This document shows, piece by piece, positions 1 through 7,206 of a stretch of 24,770 nucleotides of DNA (its first letter is position 1; each line of letters opens with the position of its first letter). The position numbers and the translations under genes were made by a program. Below the pieces are notes generated by a model. It did not search any database, was not told the origin of the DNA, and saw nothing but the letters and a program-made list of their open reading frames with translations. The stretch comes from Tepidanaerobacter acetatoxydans_A (GTDB lineage Bacteria > Bacillota > Thermosediminibacteria > Thermosediminibacterales > Tepidanaerobacteraceae): positions 1 to 24,770 of the forward strand of contig JALHJR010000035.1 in NCBI GenBank assembly GCA_022840405.1, given 5' to 3'.

Positions 1-52
1 AAGGAATAGCAATTAATATTCGTTTATTGTGGCGTGGAAACACGTGGGAATT

Positions 53-151
53 CTGAGCGCAGCGAAGAATCTTATTTAATCCTTACAAAGATCCTTCACG
101 GCGTTCAGATACCATAGGATGACAAGCCTTTTTCAACCTCTGAATAGTTAC
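53..151 (-). repeat. Dispersed MITE-like repeat, copy 1 (one end lost)
   Basis: Read on the reverse strand, this stretch matches the complete copy at 6894-7007: the same terminal 16-mer (gtaactattcagaggt), then the 'gaaggatcttt', 'aaggattaaataagattc' and 'ttcgctgcgctca' blocks. It carries a short insertion near 105-115 relative to the other copy, and it loses similarity past position 53, so the second terminal repeat is missing. It looks like a decayed, non-coding element. Confidence 0.7.
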
Positions 152-152
152 T

Positions 153-200
153 AATCAAGAGTGCTTAACCTTTTTTAAGGTTAAGCACTCTTGATTTTTC
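153..200 (+). terminator. Rho-independent terminator of an upstream gene outside the window
   Basis: A perfect 20-bp stem (153-172 pairing with 177-196) with a TTTT loop is followed by a short T run. It must close a transcript arriving from the left of the window. The T-rich tail overlaps the -35 box proposed for the next operon. Confidence 0.85.
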
Positions 201-219
201 CTATGACATGGTATAAAAT
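191..219 (+). promoter_or_regulatory. Predicted sigma-A promoter of the 257-2800 operon
   Basis: TTGATT (191-196), a 17-bp spacer and TAAAAT (214-219) lie directly after the terminator. A short inverted repeat, gcac-aaaaat-gtgc, follows at about 227-240 just before the Shine-Dalgarno and could be an operator, possibly for the first gene's own product (inference). Confidence 0.5.
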
Positions 220-256
220 AATATGAGCACAAAAATGTGCACAAGGAGGTGCTGCT

Positions 257-787
257 GTGGATCTCATAAGAATTGGAGATAAGCTTATCAGTGTATCGCG
301 TATAGAGAATATTATACAAGAAATGCTGGATTTAAGGCAGCAAGGGGTTTCTCAAGCAGAGGTTGCCAAAAAGTTTAATACTGATAGAACCTTCTTATCC
401 CGCTTGGAAAGCTTGGGTGAAATCAGAAAAGGTAAAACCATAGCAATAGTCGGGTTTCCCTTAAAAAATACTGAAGAACTTAAGCAGCTAGCATTTCAGG
501 AAGGTGTAGACTTTTCACTGCTGATGACTGATAAAGAGCGCTGGGATTTTGTTTATGAGAAAAGCGGCATCGAACTTTTAAATGAGGTTATGGGCCTTAT
601 ATATCAAGTAAGACAGTATGATGTGGTTATTCTGCTAGGTTCTGACCAAAGACTTAGACTATTCAAGGCACTTTTGGATAAGGAAGTGATTTCGGTAGAC
701 ATTGGTAAATCACCGATGACAGAAGATGTTTATGTAGACCCGCAAAATTTGAGGAAGATCATAAGAATGACAAAAAAGGAAGATTGA
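257..787 (+). CDS. HTH-domain putative transcriptional regulator
   Basis: A 176-residue cytoplasmic protein with no signal peptide or membrane segment. Residues about 18-55 form a helix-turn-helix region (QGVSQAEVAKKF, then TDRTFLSRLESLGEI). The rest looks like a small alpha/beta domain with hydrophobic strands (KTIAIVGFP near 61, YDVVILLGS near 121), perhaps for ligand binding. The GTG start is fixed by AAGGAGGT at 243-250 with 6-nt spacing. It is the first gene of a tight operon: only one base separates its stop from the next start. This suggests it controls the two dehydrogenase-like genes behind it, possibly in response to their substrate. I do not recognise a named family, and the regulatory role is inferred from the HTH and position. 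Confidence 0.75.
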   Translation: MDLIRIGDKLISVSRIENIIQEMLDLRQQGVSQAEVAKKFNTDRTFLSRLESLGEIRKGKTIAIVGFPLKNTEELKQLAFQEGVDFSLLMTDKERWDFVYEKSGIELLNEVMGLIYQVRQYDVVILLGSDQRLRLFKALLDKEVISVDIGKSPMTEDVYVDPQNLRKIIRMTKKED

Positions 788-788
788 A

Positions 789-1694
789 ATGAAACATGTT
801 ATGAGCGTGAGTATAGGTTCTTCCAAGAGAAATCACAAAGTCGAAACAAAAATTCTAGGAGAAGAATTCATAATTGAGCGAGTAGGAACTGATGGTGACA
901 TAAAAAAGGCCATAGAAATTATTCAGGAAAATGACGGCAAAGTTAGCGCCTTTGGCATGGGTGGCATCGATCTTTATGTGTGCATAGGCAATAAGCGCTT
1001 TACAATAAAAGATGCCGTACCCATAGCACAGGCAGCGAAAATATCGCCTATTGTTGATGGTTCGGGCCTTAAAAATACTTTAGAAAGAAAAGTCGTAGAC
1101 TATCTAACAGAACATGAAATTGTAGATTTTAAAAACAAGAAAGTCCTTCTAGTGTGCGGTTTAGACAGATTCGGTATGGCGGAGGCATTAGAAAAAACCG
1201 GGTGTGATTTAGTGCTAGGAGATTTGATTTTTACAGTAGGCATACCGATTCCCATCAAATCACTTAATAGCCTAAATGTTTTGGCAAGTATTTTAGCTCC
1301 TATTATTTGCAAATTGCCGTTTAGCATGTTATATCCCACTGGAAAAAAACAGGAGAAAAAAGTCAGCTCGAAATTTGAGCGTTTCTATGATGAGGCTGAT
1401 ATTATTGCTGGTGATTTTCTTTTTATAAAACGCTATATGCCAGATGACATCCCTGGCAAAATCATACTGACAAATACGGTTACTGCCGATGATGTAGAGA
1501 TGCTTTCTAAAAGCGGTGCCAAAATGTTGATTACGACAACGCCCGAATTAAACGGCAGGTCCTTTGGAACTAATGTAATGGAAGCAGTACTTGTATCGCT
1601 TTCGGAAAAACCTTATAAATCATTAACTCCCAAGGATTATGAAGAACTTTTAGATAAGCTTGGATTTGCTCCGAGAATAGAAATATTAAATTAG
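789..1694 (+). CDS. Quinate 5-dehydrogenase-like protein, function unproven
   Basis: A 301-residue soluble protein. Homologues in Clostridia are commonly labelled quinate 5-dehydrogenase, but I see no shikimate/quinate dehydrogenase catalytic motif, so the label is weak. Visible features are an N-terminal GSSKRNHKVE block, a glycine-rich FGMGGIDLYVCIG segment (residues 55-67), and a Rossmann-like strand-turn VLLVCGLDRFG (119-129). The ATG follows the previous stop by one base, and the Shine-Dalgarno AAGGAAG lies inside the end of the upstream gene, which points to translational coupling. The next gene, an acyl-ACP reductase homologue, starts 23 bases later. The pair may act on a common metabolite (inference). 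Confidence 0.6.
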   Translation: MKHVMSVSIGSSKRNHKVETKILGEEFIIERVGTDGDIKKAIEIIQENDGKVSAFGMGGIDLYVCIGNKRFTIKDAVPIAQAAKISPIVDGSGLKNTLERKVVDYLTEHEIVDFKNKKVLLVCGLDRFGMAEALEKTGCDLVLGDLIFTVGIPIPIKSLNSLNVLASILAPIICKLPFSMLYPTGKKQEKKVSSKFERFYDEADIIAGDFLFIKRYMPDDIPGKIILTNTVTADDVEMLSKSGAKMLITTTPELNGRSFGTNVMEAVLVSLSEKPYKSLTPKDYEELLDKLGFAPRIEILN

Positions 1695-1717
1695 AAAATA
1701 ATTTATGAGGTGTAATT

Positions 1718-2800
1718 ATGGAAAAGTTTGCATTTATAATACATCCTATTGAAATTTCTGATGTATACAGGAAATTAAAATTTATGCAGAAGCTGCCGGA
1801 AAGCATGGTAGAGAAAGCAATGAAGATAGTGCCGCCTTTTACAATTTCACATATAACAGGTGTGAAAAGTCAATACAATGAAACAGAAGGCTGGTTTGTA
1901 ACTTGCCCGCTTACAACCAAACAAATGATAGAGCTGCCAGAAGAGTATGTAATTAAAAAAATAATCAAAGCTGGCAAATTAGCTGAAAAGCTCGGTGCAA
2001 AGATAGTCGGCTTAGGAGCTTTCACATCAGTTGTAGGAGATGCAGGCATTACCATTGCCCAAAATTTAAATATCCCCGTTACTACAGGCAACAGCTATAC
2101 TGTAGCTATGGCAATTGAAGGCACTAAAAAAGCCACGGAAATTATGGGTAAAAATATTAAAGATGCTCAGGTATTAGTTATTGGGGCTGCCGGCTCTATA
2201 GGCAAGGTATGTGCACAAATAATGGCTAAGGATTGTAAGTTTTTGACATTAGCCGGTAGGCATACGGAAAAGCTTGAAGATGTGGCCGATAAGATACTGA
2301 AAGATACCGGCCTTTCAGTTAAAATCACTTCAAATGTCAGGGATGCTGTTAGAAATGCGGATGTAATCATAACCGTTACCAGCAGCCTTGATGCTATAAT
2401 AGAGGCGGAAGACTTAAAACCGGGTGCGGTAGTGTGTGACGTTTCACGACCGCGCGATGTATCCAAAGAAGTTGCTGAAAAGCGGGATGATGTTCTCATT
2501 ATTGAAGGCGGAGTAGTTGAGGTTCCGGGTGATGTTAACTTCAATTTCAACTTTGGTTTTTCACCTAAAACTGCCTATGCCTGCATGTCAGAAACCATGA
2601 TGCTGGCATTGGAAGGCCGCTATGAAAGCTTTTCTTTGGGCAGAGATCTTACCGTAAAGCAGGTTGAAGAAATAACAAAAATAGCCAATAAGCATGGCTT
2701 TAAATTGGCAGGATTCAGGAGCTTTGAACGAGAAGTAACACAAGAACAGATAGAACGTATCATACGAAATGCAAAGAAGAAATCAGAACAGGCAAGCTGA
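1718..2800 (+). CDS. Acyl-ACP reductase (AAR)-like dehydrogenase, COG5322 type
   Basis: A 360-residue NAD(P)-dependent reductase. By recalled sequence comparison it aligns along its length with cyanobacterial long-chain acyl-ACP reductase: GAFTS (100-104), TTGN (122-125), the Rossmann turn VIGAAGSIG (154-162), EGGVVE, YACMSETMML, SFSLGRD and a C-terminal KHGF. The cysteine that forms the acyl-thioester in the cyanobacterial enzyme corresponds to C289 in ACMSE. It has an extra C-terminal tail of roughly 20 residues. The ATG is supported by GAGGTG 6 nt upstream. It is the last gene of the operon and a strong terminator follows. The substrate is unknown: a fatty acyl thioester is possible, but the family is also called predicted amino acid dehydrogenase. 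No aldehyde deformylating oxygenase is visible, as expected for an anaerobe. Confidence 0.75.
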   Translation: MEKFAFIIHPIEISDVYRKLKFMQKLPESMVEKAMKIVPPFTISHITGVKSQYNETEGWFVTCPLTTKQMIELPEEYVIKKIIKAGKLAEKLGAKIVGLGAFTSVVGDAGITIAQNLNIPVTTGNSYTVAMAIEGTKKATEIMGKNIKDAQVLVIGAAGSIGKVCAQIMAKDCKFLTLAGRHTEKLEDVADKILKDTGLSVKITSNVRDAVRNADVIITVTSSLDAIIEAEDLKPGAVVCDVSRPRDVSKEVAEKRDDVLIIEGGVVEVPGDVNFNFNFGFSPKTAYACMSETMMLALEGRYESFSLGRDLTVKQVEEITKIANKHGFKLAGFRSFEREVTQEQIERIIRNAKKKSEQAS

Positions 2801-2806
2801 CAGCTT

Positions 2807-2848
2807 AAAATCCCATCTGCTCTTTTTGGAGCGGATGGGATTTTGTTC
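2807..2848 (+). terminator. Rho-independent terminator of the 257-2800 operon
   Basis: A 16-bp stem with one G-U pair (2807-2822 with 2829-2844), a 6-base loop and a T-rich tail begin 6 bases after the stop codon. Confidence 0.9.
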
Positions 2849-2919
2849 TTACTTTTTACCCTGCATTATGTTAAAATAACAATTATAGGAGCAATGATGC
2901 TTAAGGGGGAGGGATTAGT

Positions 2920-4071
2920 ATGGTGGAAAATAATGAAACGAAAAGTTTCATTAGGGTCTTATTTGCAACGATCGCTTTTATTTCTACATACTACATAATG
3001 ATGCCGGTTATTCCTAAGTATATGCTCAATATGGGCTTTGACAATTTAACCATAGGCACTACAATGGGTCTTTTTTCAGTGAGTTCTATGATTGCAAGGC
3101 CGGTAGGGGGTGTGTGGATAAACACATATAACAGCAAAAAAGTTATGCTGGCATCTATAGTAATATTTTTCTTAACTCCCTTTCTGATAAAAATGCCATA
3201 TACTTTAATAGGCTTAGCTTTAACCCTCTTGGTTTACGGATTTACTGTCGGCACTTTTACAGTAGCATCGGCAAATTTTACTGCTGAGATAGCTTCATCG
3301 GAAAATCTTGTAAAATTTATGGGCTTTAATTCAATTTCGGTTATAATTGCAAAGGGCTTATCGCCGGCAATTGGAATAAAACTTATAGATAATTATAATT
3401 TTAATATTGCTGTATATGCTACTGTGGGAGCTGCGGCTATAGCATTGATTTTAATACTTTGTATTTCTGATATTAAAAGTGATGCAAAAGCTGATATTGA
3501 TTCAAACTTTATTAAGGTGCTATTGCATCCAAGTGTATATTTACCAACAATTGTATTGTTTTGCGGCATGGTCACCTTTGGTGCGATTTCTGCAATGCTG
3601 CCGGTCTTTGCCGATGCTAAAGGGATAACGGGAACAGAGTATTTTTTTGTTATAAATACTGCGGTTGTAGTAATAACTAGACTTGTCATAGGGCGATGGA
3701 GCAATCGCTATCTTGAACAATTAATAGCCTTTGCCCTAGTGGTTCTTACGGCTTCGTTTATCTTAATGAGCTTTGTTGATAGTTTTAATAAACTTATTAT
3801 AGTAGCAGTAATCTATGGAGTGGGTTTTGCGTTATTATTTCCGCTAATGACATCTTTGCTGGTGCTTACTATCCAAGGAGTATCGAGAAGTATGGCACTA
3901 GGGGTGTTTACCGCAGCTTTTGATTTAGGTGTGGCTGCTGGAGTTACGCTAGGCGGTTTTAGCAAATATATTGACTTTGAACGGCTTTATCTTTTCCTGG
4001 CAATACTGCCTTTTATCGGTTTTTGCTTGTATCAGTATATCTATAGACCTTTTCTAAGAGAAATTCGTTAA
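2920..4071 (+). CDS. MFS transporter
   Basis: A 383-residue polytopic inner-membrane protein with about 12 hydrophobic segments. The loop after the second helix (ARPVGGVWINTYNSKKV) resembles major facilitator motif A. The substrate cannot be told from sequence; the overall layout is that of drug or sugar efflux members. The ATG is chosen because the purine-rich GGGGGAGG lies 8 nt upstream. It stands alone between the upstream terminator and a 182-base gap, so it is probably its own transcription unit. There is no sign of truncation. Confidence 0.85.
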   Translation: MVENNETKSFIRVLFATIAFISTYYIMMPVIPKYMLNMGFDNLTIGTTMGLFSVSSMIARPVGGVWINTYNSKKVMLASIVIFFLTPFLIKMPYTLIGLALTLLVYGFTVGTFTVASANFTAEIASSENLVKFMGFNSISVIIAKGLSPAIGIKLIDNYNFNIAVYATVGAAAIALILILCISDIKSDAKADIDSNFIKVLLHPSVYLPTIVLFCGMVTFGAISAMLPVFADAKGITGTEYFFVINTAVVVITRLVIGRWSNRYLEQLIAFALVVLTASFILMSFVDSFNKLIIVAVIYGVGFALLFPLMTSLLVLTIQGVSRSMALGVFTAAFDLGVAAGVTLGGFSKYIDFERLYLFLAILPFIGFCLYQYIYRPFLREIR

Positions 4072-4195
4072 AATTATAGATATTATCAATTTTAGGAAGT
4101 ATAGTTTTGCAGAAGGGGAAAAGGATTATCCCTTGCTAATCATCCTGTAGCTTTATTTTAGCATTAGGATATCTCTTTTAAAATAAATAAAAATA

Positions 4196-4235
4196 ACTAT
4201 GTTTGGACCACTTAAAATGTGGGCCTAAACATAGT
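4196..4235 (+). promoter_or_regulatory. Hairpin in the leader of the MEMO/AMMECR1 gene
   Basis: The arms actatgtttgg..ac (4196-4211) and gtgggcctaaacatagt (4219-4235) pair with one bulge and one mismatch. There is no T run, so it is not a simple terminator. It ends 5 bases before the AGGAGGT ribosome-binding site and could affect mRNA stability or translation. It might equally be a protein-binding palindrome. Confidence 0.45.
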
Positions 4236-4253
4236 ATACGAGGAGGTCCGAAA

Positions 4254-5648
4254 ATGAGCAAGTTGTCAGGTTATCTGATGCCGCATCCGCCTATTATGGT
4301 AGAGGAAGTTGGCAGAGGCGAAACTCAGAAGGTAATTTCATCTGTAAATGCTGCTAATGTGGTGGGCAAAGAAATTAAAGAATTATCCCCAGACACTGTA
4401 GTTATTATATCTCCCCATGGCCCTATATTTTCCGATGCATTGTGCATCTATGATTTTTTTCTAGAGGGCAGTCTTGCAGCATTTGGGGCACCTGAAGTTA
4501 AGATGAGTTTTGAGCGTGATGATGATTTAGCAAATGAACTGCGCAAAAGGGCAAATCAGCACAGCATTCCTACAGTGACAACCAGTGAAGTAAGGGTAAC
4601 AAGATATGGGTTTAAAGAAGAGCTGGACCATGGAGTAATAGTGCCGATGTATTTTATAACAAAGTATTATTCAAACTTTAAATTACTTCCTTTGGCCTTT
4701 GGCATGCTGCCGTATGAGCAGCTATATGCTTTTGGAAAACTTATACAAGAATCTGCGAAAGTGCTCAATAAAAACATAGCAGTGATAGCAAGTGGCGACC
4801 TTTCTCACAGGCTTACCATAGATGCACCGGCAGGGTATGACCCATGTGGAAAGTTATTTGATGAAAAATTGGTAAATGCCTTGAAGAAATTTGATTTGAA
4901 AGCCCTAAGGTCGATAGAACCTTCGATAGTAGAAAGGGCCGGCGAATGTGGGCTCAGGTCTGTTTGGATTATGGCAGGTGCATTTGATGGCTATAAGGTA
5001 AAATCAGAAGTGCTTTCTTATGAGGGGCCTTTTGGAGTCGGCTACTGCATAGCAAGGTTTAAGCCGGAAGATGAAAGTGAATCTGGCAAGTTCAGCAAGA
5101 ATAGCGTGAAAACTACTGATACTCAAGAGAAAACAGAAGACCCATATGTAAAACTGGCTCGTTATACTCTTGAAACTTATGTTAAAGATGGAATAATACC
5201 GGATTTGCCTATTGAGGATTTACCTGAGGAAATGCTAACCAAAAGAGCGGGAGTTTTTGTTTCAATAAAAAAACATGGAGAGCTGCGTGGATGTATAGGG
5301 ACTTTTTTACCGACTCGCAAGAATATTGCCGAAGAGATTCAAAGAAACGCTATCAGTGCAGGATGTGAAGATCCGAGATTTTATCCCGTTACAGCAGAAG
5401 AATTACCTGAACTCGAGTATTCTGTTGATGTACTGACAGAACCTAGGCCTGTTTACAGCTTAGATGAGCTTGATCCTAAAAAATATGGTATTCTTGTGCA
5501 AAAGGGCTTTAGATCCGGTCTTTTATTGCCAGATTTAGAAGGTGTTGACACTGTAGAACAGCAGTTAAATATAGCACTTGCAAAAGCCGGCATAAGTCCT
5601 AATGAGAAATATCAAATAAAAAAATTTGAGGTGGTCAGGCATTCTTAA
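4254..5648 (+). CDS. amrA: AmmeMemoRadiSam system protein A: MEMO-like/LigB domain fused to AMMECR1
   Basis: A 464-residue two-domain soluble protein. Residues 1 to about 280 form a class III extradiol-dioxygenase-like (LigB/MEMO) domain with candidate metal histidines in MPHPP (H11), SPHGP (H55), LDHG (H126) and GDLSH (H185). After a polar linker rich in E, K and T, residues about 295-464 form an AMMECR1 domain with the signature LRGCIG (344-349). The ATG at 4254 is preferred over upstream codons because AGGAGGT lies directly before it. These two domains plus a radical SAM enzyme define the AmmeMemoRadiSam system, whose reaction is not established. The partner gene amrS is in this window at 9560, unusually not adjacent. 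The substrate cannot be inferred. Confidence 0.85.
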   Translation: MSKLSGYLMPHPPIMVEEVGRGETQKVISSVNAANVVGKEIKELSPDTVVIISPHGPIFSDALCIYDFFLEGSLAAFGAPEVKMSFERDDDLANELRKRANQHSIPTVTTSEVRVTRYGFKEELDHGVIVPMYFITKYYSNFKLLPLAFGMLPYEQLYAFGKLIQESAKVLNKNIAVIASGDLSHRLTIDAPAGYDPCGKLFDEKLVNALKKFDLKALRSIEPSIVERAGECGLRSVWIMAGAFDGYKVKSEVLSYEGPFGVGYCIARFKPEDESESGKFSKNSVKTTDTQEKTEDPYVKLARYTLETYVKDGIIPDLPIEDLPEEMLTKRAGVFVSIKKHGELRGCIGTFLPTRKNIAEEIQRNAISAGCEDPRFYPVTAEELPELEYSVDVLTEPRPVYSLDELDPKKYGILVQKGFRSGLLLPDLEGVDTVEQQLNIALAKAGISPNEKYQIKKFEVVRHS

Positions 5649-5662
5649 TCTCAATAGGCTAA

Positions 5663-6154
5663 TTATATCATTTCTTTAATGCAATATTTTTTATCTATAT
5701 TCAAATCAATGTAGTTATTGTCTATGCGAACGACAGGCATAGATGGATTATGCGGCGGTAAATACACAACCTCTCCAATTTGGCCGGTATTCATCATAAC
5801 TTTGGCACCAAGATAATAATTAGCGATGTTCGAGAGAAACGTTATCATTATCTTGGTGTCAAAATGTCCCAGACCAACACCCTGAAACTCTTTGAATGTA
5901 TCAAAAGGTGTAATTCTTTTCTTATAAACTCTATCTGAAGTCATTGCATCATAAACATCGGAAATGGAAATGATTTTTGTATAAAGATGGATTTTATTTC
6001 CTTTTACTCCGAAAGGATAGCCTTTTCCATCTTCACGTTCATGATGCATTAAAATAACTTGACGGACATCATGTCTTAATCCTGTAATATTTTTTGACAT
6101 GTTATAACCGATGATAGTATGTTTTTTCATACAATTAAACTCATCTGGAAGCAA
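5663..6154 (-). pseudogene. HD-GYP phosphodiesterase, C-terminal fragment after a frameshift
   Basis: This reverse-strand frame continues the protein encoded at 6169-6729 in another frame. It begins in the sequence KLLPDEFNCMKKHT, which in intact HD-GYP proteins follows the HD helix directly. It carries the GYP signature HHEREDGKGYPFG and the DAMTSDRVYKK motif, followed by a C-terminal beta-rich tail. It is 163 codons. Intact HD-GYP enzymes hydrolyse cyclic di-GMP. This piece lacks the HD residues and is unlikely to be active alone. It is convergent with the AMMECR1 fusion gene, with only 14 bases between them. Confidence 0.8.
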
Positions 6155-6168
6155 TTTCCCTTTTTTAT

Positions 6169-6729
6169 TTAGTATGCGCTGCTAGGTATTCGTGCTTTGC
6201 CCAAATCGTGAAGAATACCGGCAGTAATAACGTGCTGAATCTGTTCAGTAGAAAGTCCAAGCCATTTAGCAGTCAGCATGCCATATATAGCAACATTAAA
6301 ACTGTGTGTATAGGTGTATTCATCGGCTTTTTTCAGTTCATTGATGCACTTTAGTACACTAAATGGGCTTTCGCTTTTGGCAAGTATAAAATTAGAGGTC
6401 TGCGCAATATCTTGATGAGATATTTTTTTACCGGAGGCGAGATTATGCAATATTGTTTTTACTGAATTTAAAGATTTGTTATATGCCTTCATTAACTCCT
6501 GCGAGCTTATCCCGATAACTTGTTTTTCATCTTCAGAATATATATATATTTGACTAATTCCATGGTTTATTAACTGGTTTATTATATAAGCGTTAAGCAT
6601 GGTGTTTTGGGGTAGTAGAAAGACACCTCGGTTTGTGATGATATCTTCAGCAGCTATTTGACCTTCGCGGCAATCAGAGATATTGACAAGTTTTTTTGTT
6701 GGAGGGATCATTGAAGTAGATTTTTCCAC
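6169..6729 (-). pseudogene. HD-GYP phosphodiesterase, N-terminal fragment ending at a frameshift
   Basis: A 186-residue fragment. It has an N-terminal regulatory region (residues 1 to about 115), then the start of an HD-GYP domain: THSFNV (H142) and the metal-binding pair in GILHDLGKARIP (H174, D175). It stops a few residues later, where the family continues with an ILNKKGKL-type segment. That segment is present in another reading frame from about 6175 downwards, so a shift of +2 or -1 occurred at roughly 6175-6183. The GTG start at 6729 is supported by AAAGGAGG 7 nt upstream. Together the two pieces would give a normal protein of about 355 residues. It is either a recent pseudogene or a sequencing error. 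Confidence 0.8.
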
Positions 6730-6760
6730 ATTATAGGCCTCCTTTGAGCATAAAGGATAT

Positions 6761-6781
6761 CATATGTCATATGTCATATGT
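6761..6781. repeat. Three tandem copies of catatgt upstream of the HD-GYP gene
   Basis: The heptamer catatgt is repeated three times without interruption. Each unit contains the palindrome CATATG. It lies 30-50 bases upstream of the HD-GYP start, where an operator or promoter could be expected. Confidence 0.8.
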
Positions 6782-6893
6782 TGAGAAATCGTCTTTTAAG
6801 TAGATATTTCTACATAAAATGATAGACACCTCCTAAATATATAGATAGATTTTGAAAACTCAGTTTCCTTTTACTCTTAAGCATTCTCAAAAG

Positions 6894-7007
6894 GTTACTA
6901 TTCAGAGGTTGAAAACGACTTGTTATCCTGAACGCAGTGAAGGATCTTTGCAAGGATTAAATAAGATTCTTCGCTGCGCTCACAATGACGGACCTCTGAA
7001 TAGTTAC
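6894..7007 (+). repeat. Complete MITE-like repeat, copy 2 (114 bp)
   Basis: The element is bounded by 16-bp inverted repeats (gttactattcagaggt at 6894-6909 and its complement at 6992-7007) that match at 15 of 16 positions. Inside are inverted blocks of the 'gaaggatctt...aagattcttcgc' kind, so the transcript could fold into a long hairpin. It carries no convincing gene. The reversed partial copy at 53-151 shares the same core, showing that the element is dispersed. No clear target duplication is visible. Confidence 0.75.
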
Positions 7008-7047
7008 TTTACAGTTGTTGCGAAAATAAGTATTTTTAAATTTGTAA

Positions 7048-7075
7048 TTACACTGCCCTAAAAACGTGATATAAT
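7048..7075 (+). promoter_or_regulatory. Possible upstream promoter of proBA
   Basis: TTACAC, a 16-bp spacer and a perfect TATAAT (7070-7075). It lies between the repeat element and the second, closer promoter. Confidence 0.4.
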
Positions 7076-7124
7076 AGGGACTATGGTCAATGATGCTGTT
7101 ATCAAATAGTACAGGAAAAAAAGA

Positions 7125-7152
7125 TTGCATTATTGCATATATGTGTTATAAT
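7125..7152 (+). promoter_or_regulatory. Predicted main promoter of proBA
   Basis: TTGCAT (7125-7130), a 16-bp spacer and TATAAT (7147-7152), 54 bases before the start of proB. A 10-bp AT-rich inverted repeat (7146-7155 with 7168-7177) overlaps the -10 box and may be an operator, though chance is possible in such AT-rich DNA. No T-box consensus is seen. Confidence 0.55.
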
Positions 7153-7206
7153 TATACAATATAATGCATAATTATAAAAACTTTAAATGTACTTGGGGTG
7201 AAGACT

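Noticed and set aside
6155..6171. A AAA AAG-type slippery run on the reverse strand in the HD-GYP gene, as a programmed frameshift site
   Set aside because: The stop codon TAA of the first frame comes before the slippery run, so ribosomes would not reach it in the required frame. A mutation or sequencing error explains the break better.
6852..7061. Open frame of 69 codons across the repeat element
   Set aside because: It runs through the inverted-repeat element, has no ribosome-binding site, and the peptide looks like translated repeat.
7076..7206. T-box or other tRNA-sensing riboswitch before proBA
   Set aside because: The leader is only about 50 bases from the closest promoter, and no T-box consensus or terminator-antiterminator pair is visible.
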